NCBI GenBank assembly: GCA_012735135.1
Contig: JAAYHY010000160.1
Coordinates: 1 to 64,000 of the forward strand
Length of the DNA: 64,000 nt
Direction: 5' to 3'
Origin: Bacillota bacterium
Lineage (GTDB): Bacteria; Bacillota; UBA4882; UBA10575
How positions within the stretch are numbered: the first letter of the stretch is position 1; each line of letters starts with the position of its first letter. Under the pieces are notes generated by a model. It searched no databases and was not told where the DNA came from. It saw only the letters and a list, made by a program, of their open reading frames with translations. Made by a program: the position numbers and the translations under genes. Below are positions 35,342-43,790 of this stretch, in pieces.

Positions 35342-38117
35342 CTTTTTGGCCTTTCTTGCGCCCGAATTTAATCTTCAACGCCCGTTTGATCATGTAGGGC
35401 AGAATCACTTTCATCTTGTCCTCGGTGCGCACCATCGTGCTGCACTCCGGCCGCTCCCGGTGGAGATGGATGGCGTCGAAAGCGCACTTGGTAGTGCAGA
35501 TCCCGCAACCGATGCACTTGTTGGGATCCACCACCGACACCCCGCAGTCCAGACAGCGGGCGGTCTCTTTTTTCACCTGCTCTTCCGTGAAGGGAATCCG
35601 GTGGTCCCGGAAGGTCTTCGCCAACGCTTCGTTGTAACCAACGCGCTGCCGGGGGGTGTTGTCAAAACTCTCAATCAGGACGTTTTCCTTATCCAATTCG
35701 ATAAATTCCCGGCGGTTGCGGCCAATGGTCAGGCTGGTGTTGGGCTGCACGAAGCGGTGGAGAGAGATGGCGCCCTCCCGGCCGGCCGCGATCGCATCGA
35801 TCACATATTTCGGACCGCTATAGGCGTCGCCGCCAACAAAAATATCGGGCTCGGCCGTCTGATAGGTCACCGGATCCGCCTTGATCGTGCCGTTGGGATT
35901 AAACTCCACCTTCGTACCCGTGAGCAACTGCTGCCAATCGCCTTGCTGGCCGATGCAGCAAAGCACGAGATCGCATTCGACCGTTTCGGTGATGCTCTCA
36001 TCGTAAACGGGGGCGAAACGGCCGGCGCTATCTTTCACCGCCAAACACTTCTTGAAAGTGATCCCGGTCACTTTGCCGTCCTCCGCAAGGATCGCCAGCG
36101 GCCCCCAGCCGGCGCGGATGGTGATGCCCTCCTTTTCGCACTCGGTGCGTTCCTCTTCCCCGCAGGGCATCTCTTCGTAACTTTCCAGAGAGTACATGGT
36201 GACGCTCTCCGCATTGCAGCGGACCGCGGTCCGGGCGACGTCGCAAGCCACATTGCCGCCGCCGATCACCACTACCTTACCGGAGATTTGGCCTTCCCCG
36301 GCCAGGTTTACCTGACGCAAAAAGTCAATCCCGGCCACCACCCCTGCGCTGTCTGCGCCGGGGATCTGTAGCTTGGCCCCCTTTTGGAGGCCGACCGCCA
36401 CATAGAAACCCTTGTAACCCTGCCGGCGGAGTTCGGGGATGGTAACGTCCTTACCGACCTCGACCCCGCATTTGAACACCACGCCCATCGCGCGCAGTAC
36501 ATCGATCTCCGCCTCGACAACGTCTTTCTCCAGACGGAAGCCGGGGATCCCGTTCATCAGCATCCCGCCGGGGCGGGCCTCCTTCTCAAAGACCGTCGGC
36601 TTATAACCCTTCTCCGCCAGGAAGTAAGCGCAGCTCATCCCGGCCGGCCCGCCGCCGATAATGGCGATTTTTTCTTCAAACCCGCCGCCTATCTTGGGAA
36701 TGACCGGTTTGGGAATATAGCGGGTTTCGGCCTCCAGATCCAGTTGGGCGATAAAACGCTTGACTTCATCGATGGCCACCGCCTGATCGACCGTCCCCCG
36801 CGTACAGGCCTCTTCACAACGGCGGTTACAGATCCGGCCGCAAACGGCGGGGAAAGGATTGTCCCGTTTGATCAACTGCAGCGCCTCCCGGTACTTGCCC
36901 TGGGCGGCCAGCTTCAGATAACCCTGGACCGCGATATGGGCGGGGCAGGCCGTTTTACAGGGAGCGGTTCCCGTCTCATGACAATTAATCCGGTTTTTAT
37001 CGCGGTAGTCGATACTCCATTTCTCCGGACCCCAAGGGGTCTCATCGGGCAGCTCCACCCGGGGATACTCAATCGGGCCGTCCTTAGTGCAAAGTTTCTG
37101 CCCCAGCTTGACCGCGCCGGCGGGACAATACTCCACACATCGGCCACAAGCCACACAGTTCTCCGTCTCGACCCTGGCCACATAAGCGCTGCGGCTCAAA
37201 TTGGGCGTATTGAAGAGCTGGGAGGTGCGCAAAGCGTAACAAACATTAATATTACAGTTACAGATGGCGAAGATCTTGTGCTCGCCGTCGATGTTGGTGA
37301 TCTGATGGACGAAACCGTTCTCCTCCGCTTGCCGGAGGATCTCCAGCACCTCGTCGTAGGTTATATACTGGCCGCGGCCCGTCTCGACGACATAATCGGC
37401 CATATCGCCCACGGCAATACACCAGTTCTCCGGATCGTCACCGCAACCCTCGCCCAGCTTCGCCCGGCTGAGCCGGCAGGAGCACAGACTTTTGGCATAC
37501 TTCCCTTCATATTTCTTCAGCCAGTAGGAGATATGCTCCACGCTTACCGACTGGTTTTCAGTCTCAATGGCTTTCTCCACCGGGATGACGTGCATACCGA
37601 TGCCCGCCCCGCCGGGGGGCACCATGGGCGTCACCTTCTCCAGTGGCAGGAAGGTCATCCGCTCAAAAAAGGCCGCCACTTCGGGATGCTCGTCAATCTG
37701 GGCTTTACGCATATTAAAAAACTCGGCGCTCCCGGGGACAAAGCGCGGCAGCACATACTGTTTTTCACGCTTGGGGTTTTCCCAGTTGTACTCGATCAGG
37801 CCGATATAGGCCATTTCATTGAGGAGCTTCTCCAGATATGTTTCATCCTTACCGGTCAGTTTCACCAGTTCCGGCAGGGTTTTGGGTTTTCGTACCCCCA
37901 TTTTCAGCGCAATCTCGGCCATCTCATCGGTGATTAAGCCGGCCAAACCCCAGTATTCCGGGTCATTACCGGTGACGCCCTTCAGCTTGGCGGGCAGGCG
38001 GTCGGTGATCATCCGGCCGAGTTTGAGGATTTTCTCGCGGGGCGCGTCCGTCCGGGGAATCGTAAAAGACAGTTTACTCTCATCCAAGGGCATATTGGAC
38101 TTGGTCTGCTTGCTCAT
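35307..38117 (-). CDS. GltD/NfnB-like flavin, Fe-S oxidoreductase with N-terminal and C-terminal ferredoxin modules
   Basis: 936 residues. An N-terminal region of about 300 residues has a winged-helix-like start and Cys clusters (SLCSCRLSR, ICNCNINVCYAL). A ferredoxin motif NCVACGRCVEYCPAG follows at about 310. A GltD-type domain begins with CKTACPAHIAVQGYL and CGRICNRRCEEACTRG, the FAD motif is IAIIGGGPAGMSCAYFL, and the NAD(P) motif VVVIGGGNVACDVARTA. The C-terminus has CLDCGV and CIGCGICTTKC. It should pass electrons between NAD(P)H, FAD and ferredoxin-like clusters. Neighbouring hypAB suggests a link to hydrogen metabolism; the actual partner is not visible. Strong ribosome binding site (AAGGAG). 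Confidence 0.9.
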   Translation of the reverse strand: MSKQTKSNMPLDESKLSFTIPRTDAPREKILKLGRMITDRLPAKLKGVTGNDPEYWGLAGLITDEMAEIALKMGVRKPKTLPELVKLTGKDETYLEKLLNEMAYIGLIEYNWENPKREKQYVLPRFVPGSAEFFNMRKAQIDEHPEVAAFFERMTFLPLEKVTPMVPPGGAGIGMHVIPVEKAIETENQSVSVEHISYWLKKYEGKYAKSLCSCRLSRAKLGEGCGDDPENWCIAVGDMADYVVETGRGQYITYDEVLEILRQAEENGFVHQITNIDGEHKIFAICNCNINVCYALRTSQLFNTPNLSRSAYVARVETENCVACGRCVEYCPAGAVKLGQKLCTKDGPIEYPRVELPDETPWGPEKWSIDYRDKNRINCHETGTAPCKTACPAHIAVQGYLKLAAQGKYREALQLIKRDNPFPAVCGRICNRRCEEACTRGTVDQAVAIDEVKRFIAQLDLEAETRYIPKPVIPKIGGGFEEKIAIIGGGPAGMSCAYFLAEKGYKPTVFEKEARPGGMLMNGIPGFRLEKDVVEAEIDVLRAMGVVFKCGVEVGKDVTIPELRRQGYKGFYVAVGLQKGAKLQIPGADSAGVVAGIDFLRQVNLAGEGQISGKVVVIGGGNVACDVARTAVRCNAESVTMYSLESYEEMPCGEEERTECEKEGITIRAGWGPLAILAEDGKVTGITFKKCLAVKDSAGRFAPVYDESITETVECDLVLCCIGQQGDWQQLLTGTKVEFNPNGTIKADPVTYQTAEPDIFVGGDAYSGPKYVIDAIAAGREGAISLHRFVQPNTSLTIGRNRREFIELDKENVLIESFDNTPRQRVGYNEALAKTFRDHRIPFTEEQVKKETARCLDCGVSVVDPNKCIGCGICTTKCAFDAIHLHRERPECSTMVRTEDKMKVILPYMIKRALKIKFGRKKGQKDARVGNRLSHH

Positions 38118-38222
38118 AATTTCCCACTCCTTCTTTTGCTTATTCCTATTTTAAACGCCTCGTCGTACCGGTCGTTCATAATCGGCCATAAATTAGCGCT
38201 GCGCTCCCCGGAACGCATCGGA

Positions 38223-38936
38223 TCATCCCTGGTTTTCAAGACGGGCCAGATAATCCGCGATCCCCGTGGCCAGTAAATTATAGGCTCCTTCCCCGTCCCG
38301 GGCTTCGATCAAATCGGTAAACCGCTCCAGCCGGTCGATGGCGAAGGAAGGCCCATACATCCGCAGATAGTTAACCCAAAAGGCAATGGAGACATCATGC
38401 ATGGTATTCATAAACAACGTCAGGATGCTCTTGCCGCTTAAAATACAGATCTCCCGGTGCCACCGGAAAAATAGTTCGGCCAATTCTTCCTCGCCGCTAT
38501 GGGGCGCCCGGTCGCGGACCTCCTGGGTCAACGCGCGCAAATGTACAATATCCTCCGGCCGGCAGCCGTGGCAGAGGGCGCGCAAGGCCATACCTTCAAT
38601 GGCCAGGCGCAAATCGAGGATGGCCACGGTGACTTCCCGGCTCAATTCGTTTCCGTTCAACTGAACAATAACGTTAAGGGTCTCAATATTGCCAGTCTTC
38701 ATATAGTCGGCGACAAAGACACCGGACTTGGGTTTGATCTCGACCAAGCCCATGGCGGCCAGTTGTTCAAAGCCGGAATGCACCACCGTCTTCCCGATCC
38801 CCAGTTCCGCCGCGAGTTCCCGCTCGGAAGGCAGCCGGTCGCCGGGATTCCATTTCCCGGCGAGGACTCCCCGGGCGATCTTTTGGACAAAAAGTTCTTA
38901 ATTGGTAAGCACAGGTCGCTTTGGCGTCCGGTCCAT
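38223..38936 (-). pseudogene. GntR/FadR-family regulator gene with an in-frame ochre codon
   Basis: From ATG 38936 (AAGGA upstream) the frame reads MDRTPKRPVLTN, then TAA at 38898-38900, then continues in phase: ELFVQKIARGVLAGKWNPGD, RLPSERELAAELGIGKTVVH, a complete GntR winged helix, and an FCD ligand domain (about 90-235). The restored length of 237 residues is exactly FadR-like. A single CAA to TAA change explains the lesion. Restart at a downstream GTG (38786) would remove most of the DNA-binding domain. It lies just upstream of, and parallel to, the oxidoreductase-hyp operon, which it probably regulated. Confidence 0.82.
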
Positions 38937-39041
38937 CCCATCGTTCCTTCGTGTTTTAAATATTCCGTAACAATCTGGTCCGACCAGATCTTGATTTTAT
39001 TTTAACAATCTTCTTCATCCGTGTCAATTAAAACAAAATAT

Positions 39042-39075
39042 ATCCCCGCTTGTGCCGACACGGCAGAGCGGGGAT
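39042..39075 (-). terminator. Terminator of the PadR-methyltransferase operon
   Basis: ATCCCCGCT / AGCGGGGAT with an inner TGCCG / CGGCA stem forms a long GC hairpin. On the minus strand it is followed by ATATATTTTGTTTTAATT, downstream of the methyltransferase stop at 39187. Confidence 0.7.
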
Positions 39076-39186
39076 AAAGTTTGAATTATATTAGGTGTCT
39101 GTTTTGTGGATAACAGTATCAACCGATTCATCATTACGGCCGATTAATAGTACCGCCTACACGCAGCGGAAATTACCACGAAGCCC

Positions 39187-39855
39187 TTAAGAAAAGACTG
39201 CTTTCTTTCCTGAGATACATAAACCGAAAAATTCTTTACTAACTGCTGCATTTTTTAAGTCTGATTGCCCTAGTAATTCTCTGATCTCATCGGCCGTGTA
39301 TGACGCATTTAAAGAGGATAAAAAGCCGGGACGGATTTCTTTGGGTTTAGTTAAAAAGTAGATAAACCACTTGATAAGCGGATTGACATCACGGCGCATG
39401 TCGGTAAGGCAAAAAATTCCCTCCGGTTTCAAAACTCGGTTTATCTCATTGAAAACCTTAACCGGATCTTCCCATTCATGAAGAGAACCATTGGAAAAGA
39501 CCGTATCAAAAGAATTATCCGGAAACGGCATCGCCAGGCAATTACCTTCGACATATTTTACTCGATCTTCAAAACCATAATCTTTAGCGTTCTTCTCCGC
39601 CAGTTTTATCATCTCGCCGCTGATTTCGCAGCCAACCAGGGTCGCCTCCGGACATCTCTTGAGCCATTCGAGACCGACATATCCGGGCCCGGGGCCGATC
39701 TCCAGCGCTTTCCCTCTGACAATACCTGCTTTGATGATACTGTCAACATTGTTCCATCCTTTATCCCTCATGATTCTGGCAAAACGATCGAAAATTTCCA
39801 CCGTCAGCTTATCTTGAATCCCCTCGTTTGTCTCGATAATCCTTTCCTTTACCAT
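39187..39855 (-). CDS. Class I SAM-dependent methyltransferase
   Basis: 222 residues. Motif I is ALEIGPGPGYVGLEWLKR, motif II acid in LVGCEISGEMIKLAEKNA, then MPFPDNSFDTVFSNGSLHEW and NEINRVLKPEGIFCLTDMRRD, as in UbiE-like small-molecule methyltransferases. It is the second gene of a two-gene unit with the PadR regulator 14 nt upstream, suggesting that a PadR-sensed compound may be its substrate or an inducer. Confidence 0.87.
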   Translation of the reverse strand: MVKERIIETNEGIQDKLTVEIFDRFARIMRDKGWNNVDSIIKAGIVRGKALEIGPGPGYVGLEWLKRCPEATLVGCEISGEMIKLAEKNAKDYGFEDRVKYVEGNCLAMPFPDNSFDTVFSNGSLHEWEDPVKVFNEINRVLKPEGIFCLTDMRRDVNPLIKWFIYFLTKPKEIRPGFLSSLNASYTADEIRELLGQSDLKNAAVSKEFFGLCISGKKAVFS

Positions 39856-39869
39856 GTTTTACCTCCTAA

Positions 39870-40397
39870 TTATTTTAAGCTGTTTAATGTTTCTTCAGCC
39901 CATGCCAACTCTGCCTGGTAATGGTGTTCATGATGGCTGAAGATAATAATGACTATTGTTTTGTATTCGGGCGGCACAAAAGATAATGTTTCTTGTTTAT
40001 GTTTTTTAATAACGGCAATTACTTTTTTCAGCTTTTCTATGTAAACCGTTAAGTGGCTTAATAGATCTGCCGTTTCCAAATGCTCGGAAAAGTAAAATAC
40101 CGCGTCGGAAGGGAAGGTTGGCCGGTACTCGAATTCAAGCAAGCCGGCAAGCATGTTTTTAAAGGCCTTGATTCCTTCATCGGTTATTGAATAAATAGTT
40201 TTTTCCGGCCTGTTGCCCGGTTTTTCATTGGTGGCGACCAACAGTCCCTCTGCTTTCAGCTTTTCAAGATGATAGTATATGGTCGGCAGCTTGATTTGGG
40301 TAAAGTCCGCAAGTTGCTCGGCGATTATTTTTTTGATTTGATAACCATGTTGGGGACCGAATCTTTGCAGGATGCCAAGAATATAAAGGGGTACCAT
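39870..40397 (-). CDS. PadR-family transcriptional repressor
   Basis: 175 residues. The N-terminal PadR winged helix is LYILGILQRFGPQHGYQIKKII ... LPTIYYHLEKLKAEGLL; the C-terminal helical part resembles the long-tailed PadR subfamily (Vir_act_alpha_C-like). Two palindromes (TCAGTACTGA cores) directly upstream are excellent autoregulatory operators. A near-identical promoter region and a 15-codon fragment of a PadR paralogue occur at 49761-49873. Confidence 0.9.
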   Translation of the reverse strand: MVPLYILGILQRFGPQHGYQIKKIIAEQLADFTQIKLPTIYYHLEKLKAEGLLVATNEKPGNRPEKTIYSITDEGIKAFKNMLAGLLEFEYRPTFPSDAVFYFSEHLETADLLSHLTVYIEKLKKVIAVIKKHKQETLSFVPPEYKTIVIIIFSHHEHHYQAELAWAEETLNSLK

Positions 40398-40421
40398 TAT
40401 ATCCTCCTTTCCAAAACAAAA

Positions 40422-40460
40422 TAGTCAGTACTGACTATGATTATACTCAGTACTGACTAA
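40422..40460. promoter_or_regulatory. Tandem PadR operator
   Basis: Site 1 is the perfect 16-bp palindrome TAGTCAGTACTGACTA (40422-40437); site 2 is CTCAGTACTGACTA (40446-40459). Centre-to-centre spacing is about 22 bases, two helical turns. They lie 25-60 bases upstream of padR. The same pair occurs at 49834-49873. Confidence 0.8.
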
Positions 40461-40666
40461 TTATCAAGAAGATCCTGCTTCAAATATCCAATTTTATCAT
40501 GTCATCTAATTACATTCCCATGGAAAAAGGGCAAGAAAAAAAGACCGCTATTGCGATCTTTTATGATTTTAATCAACCATCTAAATCTAAATGTTGTGCC
40601 GCATAAATACTATTTAATCACTTATTCAAAGAATAGCCCGAGCATTATGACTATATAATGCCGTTT

Positions 40667-41566
40667 TCAAGCTACAAACAAATAACCGACGCCTACCATT
40701 AAAACATTGCTCACGCTATGCATTAGAGCAGGATATAAAATACTTCTGCTTTTTTGATAGACAATACCTTGAATAGTCCCAAGAACAAAGGCATATAAAA
40801 GGCGGAACAAGTTTACTTCCAAAACAAAGGGATGCAAGGACCAGTTGATATGGGCGATTGAGAATAACAACGAGGCAAGGACTACTTCCAGGGTAATATT
40901 GCCTTTGATTGGAATACTCTTGGTAAAGGCAAAGACGAATATAGTTATAGGTAATGCCCGGAAGAGGATCTCTTCTGACGGCCCGCATAAGAATAATTGA
41001 AATCCCAAGGTTCCAAGGATGTTTCTCCGGTCTAAAGGGAAGTCATATACCGGCAAGCGGTCATGGGCACGCATGAAAAGGTGCACTGCGACGGAAATTA
41101 CGACAAAAGTAACCGTAAATAAAGCTAAGTACTTCATCCCCTTACTTATGTCACCGAGTTTAAAATAAAAGTCAATTTTTAACCATTTACTCAGGATGAT
41201 GGCAACAATGATGGCAATGAGCATTTGAACAGCATGATGAATGGAAATACCCGCAAAAACCCGGTAAGGATCAATTCTTTCGTACGGGATCACCTTTGCA
41301 AAAATGTATCCCACTATCCCCAAAATTATCTGGGCAAGGAATAATAAGAAAAACATAGCTACGCCTAAGAGTATTCTGTTTTGTTCCAGCTTTTTTTCGG
41401 AATCACTATCCTTAATTGATTTTTGAGCCGGCTTCCTTCCCAATTTGTTTTCCCTCAACGTCTTCCAAAAATACCCTTCATCTACCCCTTCAATTTTGCA
41501 GTATTCTCTTACCCCGTCATAAATATTTCTGCTGATATTTTTATACCCATAAAAACAATTAAGCAT
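40667..41566 (-). CDS. CPBP-family intramembrane metalloprotease (CAAX-protease-like)
   Basis: About 299 residues with seven to eight membrane helices. Motif 1 of the Abi/CPBP family is GPSEEILFRALPI (EExxxR), motif 2 is FSIAHINWSLH (FxxxH) and the terminal ALMHSVSNVLM supplies motif 3. The N-terminal soluble stretch (GYKNISRNIYDGVREYCKIE) is an extension. The start is the ATG at 41566 or 41569 after AGGAGGG. It is co-transcribed with the cysteine-rich protein gene 25 bases upstream under the TetR operator at 42096. In bacteria such proteins serve in bacteriocin self-immunity or membrane proteolysis. Confidence 0.87.
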   Translation of the reverse strand: MLNCFYGYKNISRNIYDGVREYCKIEGVDEGYFWKTLRENKLGRKPAQKSIKDSDSEKKLEQNRILLGVAMFFLLFLAQIILGIVGYIFAKVIPYERIDPYRVFAGISIHHAVQMLIAIIVAIILSKWLKIDFYFKLGDISKGMKYLALFTVTFVVISVAVHLFMRAHDRLPVYDFPLDRRNILGTLGFQLFLCGPSEEILFRALPITIFVFAFTKSIPIKGNITLEVVLASLLFSIAHINWSLHPFVLEVNLFRLLYAFVLGTIQGIVYQKSRSILYPALMHSVSNVLMVGVGYLFVA

Positions 41567-41591
41567 CATTACCCTCCTATTCTGGGATAAA

Positions 41592-42065
41592 TTAAGGCGT
41601 TTTCTTCTTTTCGTTACCGCCGGTCCCGATATTAATGGAAATTCGGCAGCAATCATCCTTCATTAAAGTGCTTTCCACCGTTATGTGTCCGCGATCGATT
41701 TTGCATACGTCGGACAACATCGCAATCATCGGATCAAGGCACCAGCCATTACAGGGGTTCGCTCCCCCCATCTTCTTTGCCAACGCACAAAGTTTACATG
41801 AAGTCGCCATGGCCACATAACCGTCGTCGGTTCTTTCCACCGACCATACAGCACAGCCATAAATCTCGGCAAGCGTAGAAAAAACGTCTTCCACCCTTTG
41901 AATGCCCAATTGCTGATTCAAATAGGGCGCCATCTGTGTCTGCCTTTCTTTTCTTCTTTCCACAATTGCCGCCAATGCCCCTAATTTTTCATAGGTGTTA
42001 ACAGCCTCCGCGATGGCGGTCGCATATGTGTTTTGTAAAATGACCATCCTCTTGCTAATTTCCAT
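41592..42065 (-). CDS. Cysteine-rich protein resembling the L-2-amino-thiazoline-4-carboxylate hydrolase / V4R group
   Basis: 157 residues. The C-terminal part has a dense Cys pattern (TSCKLCALAKKMGGANPCNG, WCLDP, then KDDCCRISI) typical of small proteins annotated as ATC-hydrolase-like, which share the 4-vinyl-reductase fold. The N-terminal half is a helical region. It may bind a small ligand, a metal or an Fe-S cluster; a catalytic role is not established. First gene of the operon with the CPBP protease, behind a TAACGTTCGTTA operator identical to that of the nearby TetR gene. Confidence 0.65.
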   Translation of the reverse strand: MEISKRMVILQNTYATAIAEAVNTYEKLGALAAIVERRKERQTQMAPYLNQQLGIQRVEDVFSTLAEIYGCAVWSVERTDDGYVAMATSCKLCALAKKMGGANPCNGWCLDPMIAMLSDVCKIDRGHITVESTLMKDDCCRISINIGTGGNEKKKTP

Positions 42066-42095
42066 TACTTTTTCCTCCTCTTTATCATATTAATA

Positions 42096-42108
42096 TAACG
42101 TTCGTTAG
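42096..42108. promoter_or_regulatory. TetR operator upstream of the protease operon
   Basis: TAACGTTCGTTAG, containing the inverted repeat TAACG-TT-CGTTA, lies about 30 bases before the cysteine-rich gene and is identical over 13 bases to the site upstream of tetR (42757-42769). Confidence 0.8.
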
Positions 42109-42177
42109 CCTACAGGGAAATATAAAACGGCAATATCGTGCCGGTTTATATCCATCAAAGTTTTGGGTCATGATGAA

Positions 42178-42738
42178 CTATTCGCAGCTTTTTAATACAA
42201 TCGCGATCTCTTCCCTTATTTCATCCTCAGCTAGATAGCGGTTTTTCACAATAATGTTTTGAATCATCGTTTCTAACAAATGCACCAGTGTTCTCACGAC
42301 CGCTGTCTTATTTTCAACATTCTTTAGGCAGGGATTGAGAATCTGAGAGTGCCTGGGCAGTATACTTTTTTCCCACTCATCCATCAGGCTCATCAGTTCC
42401 TCGTCACCATCGAAGGAAAGATAAACCTTGATGCCAAGCCGGTAAACTTGTTTATCGTACTTGCTCAAGAAGTTCAAACCGTATATAAACTTGGTATAAA
42501 AATCAACGACATTCTCTATTTTCAAGCGCGATGCCTGTTTCTTGATCAGATTAAAAAAGTCATTTTTAATAATTTCATCAAATAACTCTTTTTTATTCTG
42601 GTAGTAATAATAGATCATCGGCAGTGAGCAGTTTACATCTTTGGCAATATTCCGGATGGTTGTTCCGTGATAACCGTTAGCGTTAAAATGCTCAACCGCC
42701 ACTTCTTTAATGCGTGCTTTTAACTCCGTAGCTGTCAT
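42178..42738 (-). CDS. TetR-family transcriptional repressor
   Basis: 186 residues. The helix-turn-helix is KEVAVEHFNANGYHGTTIRNIAKDVNCSLPMIYYYYQNKKELFDE, followed by a helical ligand domain. Identical operators occur upstream of its own gene and upstream of the cysteine-rich protein/CPBP protease pair, so it almost certainly controls both transcripts. Inducer unknown. The CRISPR array begins about 75 bases beyond its start. Confidence 0.92.
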   Translation of the reverse strand: MTATELKARIKEVAVEHFNANGYHGTTIRNIAKDVNCSLPMIYYYYQNKKELFDEIIKNDFFNLIKKQASRLKIENVVDFYTKFIYGLNFLSKYDKQVYRLGIKVYLSFDGDEELMSLMDEWEKSILPRHSQILNPCLKNVENKTAVVRTLVHLLETMIQNIIVKNRYLAEDEIREEIAIVLKSCE

Positions 42739-42756
42739 AATGCCAGCTCCTTATTT

Positions 42757-42769
42757 TAACGTTCGTTAG
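42757..42769. promoter_or_regulatory. TetR autoregulatory operator
   Basis: TAACGTTCGTTAG about 20 bases upstream of the tetR start; exact copy of the site at 42096-42108. Confidence 0.8.
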
Positions 42770-42813
42770 AATTATAGCATATTAAATTTGGTTTTGTCAA
42801 CAGTCCTGCGCGA

Positions 42814-43110
42814 AATTAATGTACTCATAGGTAAGCTAGAAACAGCGATCAATGTTCCAAGGAAGAACTCGTGGCCGAAAGTTTCAATTCCTCATAGGTA
42901 AGCTAGAAACAAAATCAAAACGCCCCATTCGCCTTTTTCGTTTTGGGGTTTCAATTCCTCATAGGTAAGCTAGAAACTATCCAACAATATATTGTTGAAG
43001 AAACAATTGACAAGTTTCAATTCCTCATAGGTAAGCTAGAAACGTGTTCAGTGTCTTTTAATCCTTTTTCTTGGAAAGGGGTTTCAATTCCTCATAGGTA
43101 AGCTAGAAAC
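42814..43110 (-). CRISPR. CRISPR array, 5 repeats (one degenerate), 4 spacers, no cas genes nearby
   Basis: Four identical 30-bp repeats (starting GTTTCAATTCCTCATAGG and ending GCTAGAAAC) lie at 42881-42910, 42948-42977, 43014-43043 and 43081-43110. A fifth copy at 42814-42843 keeps only its last 20 bases intact. Spacers are 42844-42880 (37 nt), 42911-42947 (37), 42978-43013 (36) and 43044-43080 (37). The reverse complement ends in ATTGAAAC, the usual 5' handle of type I-B crRNAs. The array is therefore probably transcribed on the minus strand, with the leader at the right and the degenerate repeat at the distal end as expected. No cas gene is in the window, so it must rely on machinery elsewhere or be inactive. 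Confidence 0.97.
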
Positions 43111-43263
43111 CGTTTGAACTGCAGTTTTATAGTCCGGGATTTTCAACTTAAACTCTTTCTTCCCGAACTGTCCTTGAAAAAAAACCTGGTAATTTAATAT
43201 TATCATGACTTTGCCAATGTTGTCGACCCCCCGGGTTTTTTACGCTACCGGGGGTCGACAACA
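43111..43263 (-). promoter_or_regulatory. Presumed CRISPR leader with a 14-bp hairpin
   Basis: The AT-rich stretch directly right of the last perfect repeat is the leader side if the array is read leftward. At 43218-43263 it contains TGTTGTCGACCCCC / GGGGGTCGACAACA, a 14-bp perfect inverted repeat around a 18-base core. This could be a leader element, a terminator for an upstream unit, or the scar of a mobile element. Confidence 0.45.
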
Positions 43264-43599
43264 GTATATTTCAGTGAATCGTCTTTTTACTATTAGTCAA
43301 CTGAAACATTCTAACTTCTCCGTTATGGTTGGGCTCGCCTCCTGTGGCCTCCCCCACAAAAAGGGCCATGCTTTCCTTTTTGAAGTGGATCGCGTTTAAG
43401 ATAGCGGAAGAATAGCGGTGAACTCGTCCAAACTCCGGTCTAAATCTTGCGCAAGATAGACCAGATAACCCCACTTTTTTTGAAAGTCATGATCAGTATA
43501 AGGAACTTGCCAAAACCAATCGCCAGATGCTCCAATTTATCATTGAACAGAAGGATAAGATAAATCATCTCCTTTGACCAACGCCGTGATCTGGGTTGG
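43264..43599. other. Non-coding, decayed sequence
   Basis: No intact gene. Short frames of 64-67 codons exist on both strands but lack starts and family resemblance. At 43437-43462 an imperfect palindrome surrounds ATCTTGCGCAAGAT. The plus strand at about 43490-43579 reads YKELAKTNRQMLQFIIEQKD and ends in a stop, which looks like the C-terminal tail of a lost regulatory protein. Confidence 0.4.
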
Positions 43600-43790
43600 A
43601 TTCCGCTCATTAAAAGCATTGCGATGGCCTTGAGCAGCGTAGCAGCGTGATCTTTTCCCCTAGTAAGATAAAGGCCAAAACCATGGTCAAGACTGTGTTT
43701 ATTTTGTCAATCAGTGTTACCTTGTTCACATCCCCAATTTTGGAGGGCTTTGAAATAGCAAAGCCAGGAAGCGCCCATCACAATTTACCG
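43600..43790 (-). pseudogene. Fragment of an EamA-family transporter gene
   Basis: About 170 bases align closely with positions 48084-48240 inside the intact EamA gene, for example the shared GGCCAAAACCATGGT and GGGCTTTGAAATAGCAAAGCC. The fragment has small insertions (AGCAGCGT duplicated near 43635) and no open frame. It is a decayed second copy of the transporter's first EamA repeat. Confidence 0.8.

Noticed and set aside
36384-37937. Long (517-codon) plus-strand frame opposite the oxidoreductase gene
   Set aside because: It mirrors a gene with clear Fe-S and dinucleotide motifs; its translation is His/Gly/Asp-rich without family features, a codon-bias shadow. The same applies to 35346-36371.
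43205-43474. Short ORFs beside the CRISPR leader as possible Cas or toxin genes
   Set aside because: 64-67 codons on opposite strands, one overlapping the hairpin, no start signals and no Cas or toxin motif.
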